From assembly GCF_003987315.1 (NCBI RefSeq), contig NZ_PIPI01000001.1:186001-250000 (forward strand): a DNA stretch of 64,000 bases, given 5' to 3'. The translations under genes and the position numbers were made by a program. The stretch is from Aliidiomarina haloalkalitolerans. Lineage in GTDB: Bacteria > Pseudomonadota > Gammaproteobacteria > Enterobacterales > Alteromonadaceae. The notes beneath the pieces are model-generated. The model saw only the letters and a program-made list of their open reading frames with translations, was not told the DNA's origin and did no database searches. Below, one piece after another: positions 1 through 8,500 of the stretch; position 1 is the first letter of the stretch, and each line of letters starts with the position of its first letter.

Positions 1-1200
1 AATAATACCAACTAGCGTCACTGGACCCGGAACGGCCATGGCTTGCAAGAAGTTAGCACCTTTCATGGCCAGCAGAATACCAAGGTTCGAGTCGCCAAAT
101 GCCTTAATAAAGAGCGCACAGAAGAATGCCATGACGAGATAGTAGGCCATGGTTTCCATGGTCTTCGACATCGCCATAATGACGTCTTTTGACTCTTTGA
201 ACGTTCCAGCAACGAAGCCGTGGACGATACCTGGTACCCAGAATAGTAGGAAGATAATCGGTACGATCGATTGCATCAGCGGTGCATCAAACGCAGCAAT
301 TTCACCCTCAGGTGAGCGCAGTGCTGAGGTTTCCGGCCAAGTTGCAGCAACGAGTGCAGCGATACCGGCAATCATGGTCAAGCCACCAAAACCAAATGCT
401 TTGCGATCTTGCGGTGACACTTCTTCGATCTTCGGCATTTCTTCAGGATCGCCGTCGATTTGGGTGCCTTTTAAGCGTGGCTCGATGACCTTATCGGTTA
501 GATACCAACCCACTAGGACAACGACGATGCTCGAAGCGGCCGTGAAGTACCAGTTATTTAACGGGTTCAACAAAATGGTGGAGTCGTAGAGCCGCGCAGC
601 TTCTTGGGTAATCCCTTGTAGCATAGGGTCGATGGCGCTCGGTACAAAGTTCGCCGAGAAACCACCCGACACACCAGCAAATGCAGCAGCGATACCGGCA
701 AGAGGATGGCGGCCGGCTGCGTAGAAGATAATACCACCAAGTGGAATAACCAAGACGTAACCCGCGTCCACTGCCGTGTGGCTGACAATCGCAACTAAGA
801 TCAGAATAGGTGTTAAGAGGAACTTCGCAGTGTTATTCAACAGCAGTTTAATACCGACATTGATAAAGCCGCTGCGTTCTGCAACACCGATACCGAGCAT
901 AGCCACCAAGACCACGCCTAATGGCGCGAACGAGGTGAACGTGGTCACCATAGTGGCGAGGAAATTAGCAAGTGCCCCCGGTGCTAGCAGATTATTAACA
1001 ATAATCTCATTGCCAGTACGTGGGTCAATTTCGCTGTAACTAAATTGGGCAAAAATTAAGCTCAGAATCCAGACAATCACTAACAACCCAGCGAACATAA
1101 CTGCTGGATCAGGAAGTTTATTGCCGATGACTTCGATTTTATTGAGTAAACGGTTGAGCAGACCGTTTTCTGTGTCCTTGACTTTACCGTCAGCGCTCAT
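1..1200 (-). CDS. AbgT-family transporter (3' part missing)
   Basis: Inner-membrane transporter of the AbgT family, whose members move p-aminobenzoyl-glutamate or export sulfonamide-type antifolates. The first 400 codons are visible; the reading frame is open at the window edge, so the C-terminal part lies outside. The protein begins MSADGKVKDTENGLLNRLL, then a first membrane segment at about residues 30-50, and continues as a run of hydrophobic helices separated by a hydrophilic loop rich in Glu, Asp and Pro around residues 220-240. The conserved AbgT features SHTAVDAGYVLVIPL and GVSGGFSANF (about residues 120-160) are present. The ATG follows GGGGAC at about 8 bases. It is divergent from the S9 peptidase gene. 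Uptake of p-aminobenzoyl-glutamate or dipeptide-like substrates would suit a peptide-using bacterium, but the substrate cannot be read from sequence. Confidence 0.9.
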   Translation of the reverse strand, partial: MSADGKVKDTENGLLNRLLNKIEVIGNKLPDPAVMFAGLLVIVWILSLIFAQFSYSEIDPRTGNEIIVNNLLAPGALANFLATMVTTFTSFAPLGVVLVAMLGIGVAERSGFINVGIKLLLNNTAKFLLTPILILVAIVSHTAVDAGYVLVIPLGGIIFYAAGRHPLAGIAAAFAGVSGGFSANFVPSAIDPMLQGITQEAARLYDSTILLNPLNNWYFTAASSIVVVLVGWYLTDKVIEPRLKGTQIDGDPEEMPKIEEVSPQDRKAFGFGGLTMIAGIAALVAATWPETSALRSPEGEIAAFDAPLMQSIVPIIFLLFWVPGIVHGFVAGTFKESKDVIMAMSKTMETMAYYLVMAFFCALFIKAFGDSNLGILLAMKGANFLQAMAVPGPVTLVGII

Positions 1201-1515
1201 AACATGTCCCCGTGGTTAACCACTGTTTTTGTTGTGTTTATTGGCGTGAGCTCGAGAAATTCAGCAGCTTAAATGACGACTTAGCGCACGTTTTGACTGC
1301 TTATCGAGCAAAAATCGCATTTAGCATACATCCTTAAAGCGTGGATCGGTAGCCTTGTTGCTTGTGAAATTACGAATCAGCAAATTTTTTTCCTAAAATA
1401 GTCGTATTTGCGCGCTGTTTTATCGTATTCAAGGCGCTTAAAACTGCCCTTGAGGCGAGAAATGTGTAAGATAAATGCGAATTAAAAATTATAGATTCTT
1501 CAACAAGGGTTCCCT
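1201..1515. other. Intergenic region between divergent transporter and S9 peptidase genes
   Basis: No gene is visible. The right half (about 1375-1500) is AT-rich and must hold the promoter of the S9 peptidase; the left part should hold that of the transporter. TATAGA at 1490-1495 and TTGAGG at 1450-1455 resemble promoter elements but their spacing is not canonical, so no promoter is called. Confidence 0.5.
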
Positions 1516-3972
1516 ATGCGAATTTCAGGTTCACACTATTCATTGCGCGGTGTTGCCTTGGCTTTGGCCGCAACTGGATTATTTACGTCGGCGGCAGTGT
1601 CAGCAGCGGATATCGAAATTAATCAGCAAGATGTTCGCGTGCATCCTGTGCAAGTCCAGGTCAGTGACTCGGACCAAGCCGATGCATTACGTGATAGCTT
1701 GGTTAGACCATGGCTGGCTAACTATAGCGCGAGCGAAACGACACTGGCGAACGGTGTCAGTGGTGAAAGTAGTGTCCTGCGTTTACCCCTCAGCGTCGAC
1801 CGTTTTACGCGTGGCACTATCGCCGTGAATGGTGCGAAACATGCGTCCGTGTACCTGAATGGCAGCCGTGTCGCAAGTGGCCGCGATAGCGTTGAGCTGA
1901 ACTTGCAAACGGGTGACCACAAGTTAGTCATTCTGGTTGAGGGCGTCGAAGACTGGTCTGCTTTTGGTTTGAAGTGGCAGGGTAAAGCGGAACACGATGC
2001 AGTTGAGACTCAATGGCCAACAGATTGGCGTTTAAGCGAACAAACTATGTTCGATGCGCCAACCGTTGGAAGTTTAGATATGTCTGCTGACGGTCGTTAT
2101 TTGGTTTGGCGTGAGAGTGCTTATACGCCGACAACCGGAAATACGGCGCAGAACGAACTCGTGATCAAAGACTTAAGCAATAACCGTGTGGTGTATCGCT
2201 GGCAGAACGCTAATGCCGGCCAATTTAGTTGGCATCCGACGGGCCATCAAGTGGCCTATATTAGTGGCAATAAAATTGAAGTTTTAGACCTAACAGATCT
2301 GAGCGTGCAAACCCTGACTGCTGAACAACGCGGTATGTCGGGCTTGCGTTGGTTGAACGATGGTACGTTAGTGTTTAACTGGACTAAATCCGCCGAAAAT
2401 GACTCGGGTCTGAGCAAGCGTTATCAAGCGCTGGAAGACCGTTGGTCAACCTTCCGCAATGTATCACAAGTTTATTCACTCAATGTTGCGACGGGTGTCA
2501 TTCAACAGCACACCTTTGGTGGTTCGGGTCATAGTCTGAACGATACTCATCGCGATGGTGAGCGGATGTTGGTCAGTACGCGTTTAGTCGACTACGCGGC
2601 ACCGCCGCACTTTGCTGTCAAGCTTTTGGAAGTCAACGCAGTGAGTGGCGAGCAACGCGACTTGGGTACTCACAGAACGTTTAACCAGGCAGTGTATGGG
2701 GAAGAGGGCATTTATGTCGTTGCTGGTCCTGAATTTGCTGACCATGCCGGACGCGATCCGCGCTTAGGCGATGACCTGCTGACAAACAATTACGACGGAC
2801 AACTCTATCGTTTAGATGCCAACTTGAATGTGACCGCCTTGAGTCGTCAATTTGATCCTGCAATTAGCAGTGTTAGCGTGCTCGGCAATAACCAATTATT
2901 ACTACGTGTGACGGAGCGTGATGGCACACAACTGTACCGCTTCGATCCGCGTAACTCGCGCTTTATTCGCGTGAGCACGGACATTGAAGTGGTCGCAAAT
3001 GTCACGCACAGTCAGTCTGCCTTACCAACCCTGGTGATTGCTGGAAGTGGTGCAACCTCACCACAAAAAGTAGTTAGTTTGAACTTGCAAGAAGGTCGCT
3101 TAGAAACTCTGTGGGACAGTGCAGAAATAGCGTTCCAAGCACACAATATAACACCGGTTGAAGAGTGGAATTTCACCAACCGTCATGGCGATGAGATTCA
3201 CGGTCGGGTGTATTACCCGCATAACTTCGACCCGGAGCAACAATATCCAGCGCTCGTGTATTACTATGGTGGCACAACGCCAGTGCAACGCGGTTTTACC
3301 GGTCGTTATCCGTTTAATTTGTGGGCTCACCAAGGCTATGTGGTGTACGTGCTACAACCGACGGGTGCAATCGGCTACGGGCAAGAGTTCTCAGCGCGTC
3401 ATGTGAACGCTTGGGGTGAATATACAGCCGAAGATATTATCCAGGGCACACAGGAGTTCCTTGCTGCGCATCCGTTTGTTGACGCTGAGCGTGTTGGTCA
3501 CTTAGGCGCGTCTTACGGTGGTTTCATGACCATGCTGTTAGCGACGATGACCGATATCTTCTCTGCGTCGATGTCGCATGCAGGTATTTCTAATATCACC
3601 TCGTATTGGGGCCATGGCTGGTGGGGCTTTTTATATTCAGGTGAAGCCAGCAAAGGTAGCTTCCCTTGGAATAACGCTGAGCTTTACTCGCAACAAAGCC
3701 CGGTTTTCCATGCAGACAAAGTAACAGCGCCAATGCTGCTGATTCACGGTGATGCGGACACGAACGTGCCGCCAGGTGAAAGTCACATTATGTATACCGC
3801 GCTGAAGCTTTTGGACAAAGAAGTGGAACTGGTTGAGTACAAGGGGCAGGATCACCACATTATTGGTCGTGACGCACGTTTCCACTGGTGGGCGACCTAC
3901 ATTGCTTGGTTTGATAAGCACTTGAAAGGCCAACCAGAGTGGTGGGACTACTTGTATCCTGAGAAGAATTAA
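1516..3972 (+). CDS. Secreted S9-family prolyl oligopeptidase-like peptidase
   Basis: Serine peptidase of family S9 (dipeptidyl-peptidase/acylaminoacyl-peptidase type), 818 residues, predicted to cleave peptides in the periplasm or outside the cell. A signal peptide covers about residues 1-30 (ending VSAADIE). Residues about 31-160 form an extra beta-rich domain, 160-560 a beta-propeller with WD-like SADGRYLVWR motifs, and 580-818 the alpha/beta-hydrolase. The nucleophile is Ser666 in GASYGG; the acid is probably Asp748 in HGDADTNV and the base His780 in QDHHI, matching the DPP4-type order. The stop is three bases before the GTG of the rhombosortase gene, so the two are probably cotranscribed. 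The ATG follows an AAGG sequence at a normal distance. The catalytic family is certain; substrate preference is not known. Confidence 0.93.
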   Translation: MRISGSHYSLRGVALALAATGLFTSAAVSAADIEINQQDVRVHPVQVQVSDSDQADALRDSLVRPWLANYSASETTLANGVSGESSVLRLPLSVDRFTRGTIAVNGAKHASVYLNGSRVASGRDSVELNLQTGDHKLVILVEGVEDWSAFGLKWQGKAEHDAVETQWPTDWRLSEQTMFDAPTVGSLDMSADGRYLVWRESAYTPTTGNTAQNELVIKDLSNNRVVYRWQNANAGQFSWHPTGHQVAYISGNKIEVLDLTDLSVQTLTAEQRGMSGLRWLNDGTLVFNWTKSAENDSGLSKRYQALEDRWSTFRNVSQVYSLNVATGVIQQHTFGGSGHSLNDTHRDGERMLVSTRLVDYAAPPHFAVKLLEVNAVSGEQRDLGTHRTFNQAVYGEEGIYVVAGPEFADHAGRDPRLGDDLLTNNYDGQLYRLDANLNVTALSRQFDPAISSVSVLGNNQLLLRVTERDGTQLYRFDPRNSRFIRVSTDIEVVANVTHSQSALPTLVIAGSGATSPQKVVSLNLQEGRLETLWDSAEIAFQAHNITPVEEWNFTNRHGDEIHGRVYYPHNFDPEQQYPALVYYYGGTTPVQRGFTGRYPFNLWAHQGYVVYVLQPTGAIGYGQEFSARHVNAWGEYTAEDIIQGTQEFLAAHPFVDAERVGHLGASYGGFMTMLLATMTDIFSASMSHAGISNITSYWGHGWWGFLYSGEASKGSFPWNNAELYSQQSPVFHADKVTAPMLLIHGDADTNVPPGESHIMYTALKLLDKEVELVEYKGQDHHIIGRDARFHWWATYIAWFDKHLKGQPEWWDYLYPEKN

Positions 3973-3975
3973 ACT

Positions 3976-4581
3976 GTGATTCATTTGCCTCTTGAGCGGC
4001 AGTATCTAGTACCAGCAGCAATGATGTCATTGCTGCTGGTTCTTTTTTATAGTTTACCCGACAGGGCTCACGACTTGCTTAGCTATCAAAGCGACCTAAT
4101 AGCAGCGGGAGAGTGGTGGCGTTTATTTAGTGGTCAATTGTTACACTTTGAACTGTCGCATTTAGGCCTTAACGTTGCCGGTATTTGGGTTATGTATTTG
4201 CTTTTTGCTGAGCATGCTGCGAGCTGGCGCTATGCTATTTTGATCGGGACGTTAACGCTACTGATTGGCATAGCGATGTATTACTTTGCGCCGTCTATGC
4301 AGTACTACGTTGGTTTCTCGGCGGTACTCTACGGTATCTTTGCTTGGGGCGCTTGCCTTGATATCCAACGTAAGATACGGCTTGGCTACTTATTGCTCGT
4401 CGGCATGGTGGCGAAAGTAAGCTGGGAAATGTGGCAAGGACCAATAGCCATTGGCGCCGCGGACACCAGTGGTCTAGCTGTTGCGGCGCACTTTTGGGGC
4501 GTGGTCAGTGGGATTATTGTCGCTCTAGCGTGGATTGCGGTGCGCCGCTATCGGCGACACAAACGCCATTCTCCAACTTAG
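3976..4581 (+). CDS. rrtA: Rhombosortase (rhomboid-family intramembrane serine protease)
   Basis: Intramembrane serine protease of 201 residues, much shorter than typical GlpG rhomboids and of the rhombosortase type, which trims proteins carrying a C-terminal GlyGly-CTERM signal. About six hydrophobic helices are visible. The catalytic Ser115 lies in VGFSAVLYG and the partner His172 in AAHFWG; the segment HFELSHLGLNVAG (about residues 55-67) corresponds to the rhomboid HxxxN region. Start is GTG, three bases after the S9 peptidase stop, so translation is probably coupled. The 3' end overlaps the convergent lipoprotein gene by 68 bases. A likely client is the S8 protease at 5555-9514, which ends in a GSFG/hydrophobic/RRRK tail. 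Assignment to rhombosortase rather than another small rhomboid rests on length, motif and this neighbour. Confidence 0.82.
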   Translation: MIHLPLERQYLVPAAMMSLLLVLFYSLPDRAHDLLSYQSDLIAAGEWWRLFSGQLLHFELSHLGLNVAGIWVMYLLFAEHAASWRYAILIGTLTLLIGIAMYYFAPSMQYYVGFSAVLYGIFAWGACLDIQRKIRLGYLLLVGMVAKVSWEMWQGPIAIGAADTSGLAVAAHFWGVVSGIIVALAWIAVRRYRRHKRHSPT

Positions 4582-4984
4582 GTTGAATAGGGGGTAAGAC
4601 GGCGCAGTCTGACATCAAACCTTCCTGCTGATTATAGCGATCAGTTAGCCGGTTATACTCGTCTACCAGGGGTAACAGCTGCGCTTCATCGGTCACTTCA
4701 CGTGAATAAATAAGCCATGCACTGGGTCCACCACAGGGTTTGCTGCCGAAAGCAACAACTTGGCAGGACGCTTCTGAACTGGCAGTTGGTGTTGCAACCA
4801 AACGCTGGATCGTTTCGTTTAACTGTTGCAATTGCTCACTCGTAATTCTGTTTAATTCGGAGTCCTCGTGCACTTCGGTCACCTCTTCTTGCTGTCCGTT
4901 TACCGGCATCTGGTCGCTGCACGCCATCAAATTGAGCGCAGCGGTCGCACTGATGAGTAATCCAAAACTAGTTTTCCAACGCAT
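4514..4984 (-). CDS. Small lipoprotein, CGG-WLIYS-VTD family, copy 1
   Basis: Predicted lipoprotein of 156 residues with signal peptide MRWKTSFGLLISATAALN and lipobox LMAC. The upstream in-frame extension to 5083 is discarded because the signal peptide begins at 4984, and GGAGAA precedes that ATG. After an acidic linker the mature part carries FGSKPCGG, then AWLIYSREVTD, LVDEYNRL and SDCA, and a last Cys in NGVCVAD. Four cysteines in the folded part could make two disulfides. The same pattern occurs in the next gene, so the two are tandem paralogues. No enzymatic motif is recognisable and I do not know its function. Its 3' end overlaps the rhombosortase gene on the other strand by 68 bases. 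Localisation by the Lol system is expected. Confidence 0.75.
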   Translation of the reverse strand: MRWKTSFGLLISATAALNLMACSDQMPVNGQQEEVTEVHEDSELNRITSEQLQQLNETIQRLVATPTASSEASCQVVAFGSKPCGGPSAWLIYSREVTDEAQLLPLVDEYNRLTDRYNQQEGLMSDCAVLPPIQPKLENGVCVADSGAPQSTLERQ

Positions 4985-5007
4985 GATGTTCTCCTTGCCG
5001 ATGTAAA

Positions 5008-5451
5008 TTACTCCACTGCTAGCGTGGTTGCAGCACAGATGCCTGCCCGCACCGTCAGTTGGATCTGTTGTAATTCGGCGCAATCAGATACCGCTGCAAC
5101 GGATGATTTGTATAAGGCATCAACTTCATTATAGTCGTTTACAAGTTGTGTGAGTGTCTGACTGTCGGTGACGTCAGTTGAATAAACTAACCAACTTGCT
5201 GCGCCACCGCATGCATTGACACCAAATTCAAGTGCACGACACTGGTCGGGATGGTCCGCAAATGGGGTCGCCACTAAGGTGAAAATTTCTGCAGCGAGCG
5301 CACTGCGTTGCTCTTGAATTGTTTCCGCATTGATCGAACTCGGTTCTTCGAGTTCCGTTGCAATTTCCTGTTCCGGAGCAGGCGCGCAGGCAGTTAACAA
5401 AAGAATGGCGGTGGCTAACGTTAGAGCAGGTTGGAGGATATTTTTCATCAT
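5008..5451 (-). CDS. Small lipoprotein, CGG-WLIYS-VTD family, copy 2
   Basis: Predicted lipoprotein of 147 residues: signal peptide with lipobox LTAC at about residues 19-22, then a Glu/Pro-rich linker. The folded part mirrors the downstream gene: CRALEFGVNACGG, SWLVYSTDVTD, LVNDYNE, SDCAEL and a final GICAA, with four matching cysteines. Two consecutive ATG codons (5451 and 5448) are possible starts behind AAGGAAG; the choice changes one residue. It lies 23 bases upstream of copy 1, in the same direction, suggesting one transcript. It is downstream of the S8 protease gene but separated by that gene's terminator. Function unknown; close copies in tandem suggest duplication and some specialisation. 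Confidence 0.75.
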   Translation of the reverse strand: MMKNILQPALTLATAILLLTACAPAPEQEIATELEEPSSINAETIQEQRSALAAEIFTLVATPFADHPDQCRALEFGVNACGGAASWLVYSTDVTDSQTLTQLVNDYNEVDALYKSSVAAVSDCAELQQIQLTVRAGICAATTLAVE

Positions 5452-5496
5452 TATTTCTTCCTTGTCGTCATTGTCTCGTTCAAGGTTTACCTGAAT

Positions 5497-5522
5497 AAAA
5501 AGGGGCTCGCAAGCCCCTTTAT
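5497..5522 (-). terminator. Rho-independent terminator of the S8 protease gene
   Basis: Perfect stem AAGGGGCT / AGCCCCTT with a four-base CGCA loop; read on the minus strand it is followed by a T-rich run (TTTTTATT). It lies 33 bases after the S8 protease stop codon. Confidence 0.85.
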
Positions 5523-5554
5523 TCGTCTTTACTTAAATTGTACTTAAAGTGTAC

Positions 5555-8500
5555 TTAAGCAACTTTCACCATTTTACGGCGGCGTAACCAAACAAGTGGT
5601 AGGCCAAGTAAGACGATGAGAGCACCGAAGCTACCTTCGTACCACTTCTTGCTGCTGTAACGGTTTAGTTCAACCGAAGTTTGCGCTGAGCTTGAAAGTT
5701 CACCATCAGAGACAGTGACTTCAAACACCATAGTTGCAGCTGAGTTTGACTTCGGCGCAATGAAGCTAGCAGTTGCTGAAGTCGTATTGCTCATCTGTGC
5801 TGTAGGCCCGCTCACTTGACGCCAAGTGTAAGTCAGTGCATCACCGTCAGGGTCTGAACTACCCGCTGCGCTGAGGTTAACTTGATCGCCAGCACTTGCA
5901 GTGGCTGCTGAAGCAGACGCTGCTGCAACCGGCGCTGAGTTAGTTACAGTGACAGTAACCTGACCAGGCATAGTGAAACGACCTTCTTCATCGACAATGC
6001 GATAGCTGAAGGTGAAGTCGCCACTACGGCCAGAAGCAGGAGTGAAGGTCAGTTCACCGTTGCTTGCGGCTGCCGAACCTTGTGATGCTTGGGCAATGAC
6101 TTCCGCAGACAGGGTTTCACCAGCACTGTTAACGACTGGCGCAAACGCTGAGTATTCAATACCTGCGTTGGCTACCGTGACGGTGCTTAGACCACGGTCA
6201 GACGTTGCAGTAAAGCCTTCAGTAAAGTCGATGCTGACTGGGCTGTTTGGTGTGCCTTCCGCAGTTAAGGTCGGTGCAACACCCATTAGACCAGCAGTAC
6301 CGTCATAGTGAAGTTCAACATATGAGTCAGCAGGCGTAATGCTTAACTGGAATGCATTACCAGCCGTTACTGAACCAGTGTGCGTGTAACCGACAGTACC
6401 AGTGACATCTTCAAAACCAATGGTCGCTTCGCTTGGTAAGCTTGACGGAACACTGATGTAATTGAAGTAATGTTCGGCAGTATCTAGATTTGTCCAGTAT
6501 GCGAATGAGTACTTATCATCAGAAGGAATACAGCCAGTCTCTGGTGTCCAACCTTCGCAATAACGGATTTCATTCCACTCGACGACTAACCACGATTGGC
6601 CACTCAACGTAAATACCGCAAAGTAGACGTTACCACCTAAATCGCCACCTAAGGCAAAGTCAGCCCACATCGGCGCGACGACGTTGTTTGGCGGCGTTGC
6701 ATCAGGCATGGTTTGTGGGATGAACGAACCATTATGATTTTGGTCACCGAAATTCAAGAAGCCATTTGGACTTATTTGAACTTGGCCATAGTTGACACCG
6801 TTGTAGGTAATGCCGCCAACGGAGCTAACCGTCAGGCCTAAACGCTGATCGTCACAACCTGCGTCACAGTTGAATCGTTGCGGTGGACTTGCAAGGATCT
6901 CAGTCAACGAGAGACCATTCAATGATGCAGGTAAGGTTGCGGCTGTGAAGTTAGTTGACGCAGTACCTTCAACGAGTTCACCCACCCAGGTAAATGAACG
7001 CTGGTCGGCAGCAACTTCCATGCTCGAACGGTTGGCATTGATTTCGACAGCGTCAATGCTGTCAGCAAGCAAGACCACGTTCTCTGGCAATTCAACGGTA
7101 ATGCTGACTTCGCCTTCGAGGTTTTCACGATTCACGCGCGAGCTGACAGAGACTGTTTCACCCGTTACAACGGCACCAGAAGTAACCGCAGTTGAGACTA
7201 ATTGTGAATCGTCAGATTTCACTGCGTGAACAGCAAACGGAACGATGGCAGTCGCATAGTTACCTGACAGGTCTTCAGCAACGACGTGACCGAAGTTCCA
7301 ACCTTCGCGTGCGTACAAGGTGTCAACAGTGATGCTGATTTCAGCTTCGCCGTTGGCGTCAATGGTCACGCTATCCACGTCAAAGCTAACGTCGAGGTTG
7401 GTGTCGTAAGGAACAAAGCTGAAGCTCCATTCGGTCGTTTCACCCATCAGGTTAGTGATAGTGCGGTCGAATGAGCACGTTGGCGAACATGAAGTTGCTG
7501 CCAATGATGCGGTATCGAACGCAATCGCTGTACCTAACGCTGCTTGAATGTCTAAGCGACCTGCACCCATAGCAAACGGAGTTGCGCGGTCGACAGCATT
7601 TTGCATGCGTACATTTGGGTTGCTCGACGTCATTAATACGGACTTGATCTGGTAAGCATCAAGTTCTGGACGTAACTGACGCAATAACGCAGCAGCACCG
7701 GCAACATGCGGGCTTGCCATACTGGTACCAGAGATTGCACCGTAGCCTGACGCTGTATTGTAAGCAGACAGAATATTGGTGCCTGGAGCAGCGAGATCAG
7801 GCTTCAGGAACGAAGCGTCGCCATTTGGACCACGTGAGCTTGAAGCGGCCATGATATCGACGTTGTTCTGATTAATGATGGCCTGAGCAGGATTCAAGGT
7901 CGCAGTATCGCCTTCTTCCCATACATCAATGAGTGCTTCACCCGCTTCTTGGGTGATAGCTACAGTCGGTAATGTACCGTCATTGATAGTTACGCCAAAG
8001 GCACCAGCGGTGTTGTTGTATAGAATCAAACCTACTGCGCCAGCGTTTTGGACGTTAGTCGCTTTCATTTCGAAGGTACATTCGCCGCGTTGAACGAGTA
8101 CGATTTGACCGTCAAACAACGCATCATCACCAAAGCTTTCACACGCTAAAGTGTTGGTGCTTTCCGCTGGTAAGCCAGCAGAAACCGGTGTCCATGGTGC
8201 AGTCACTGGTGGATCGAGGGTGAAGTTGCCACTCGCGATATTGGCACTGTAGGTCATGCCCGAAGCTTGCATCTCGGCACCAAACGTACGACCTGTTTGG
8301 GTGTTAGCAACGGCTAAGCCTGACTCAGCGCATGCTGGACAGCCGATCGTTTTATCGCCTGGACCTGAGTTACCGGCTGAGGTCACAACAACCACGTTGA
8401 GGCTTTCAAGTGCTTCAAAAATAGGTGTGTAAACACTTGAAGACGGGTGGTTACCAGCGCCGCCGCCCCATGAGTTGTTAATGACGTCAGCGCCATCAAG

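Noticed and set aside
149-589. Plus-strand open frame inside the AbgT gene
   Set aside because: The minus strand encodes a continuous AbgT transporter here; the plus frame has no domain and no ribosome-binding site.
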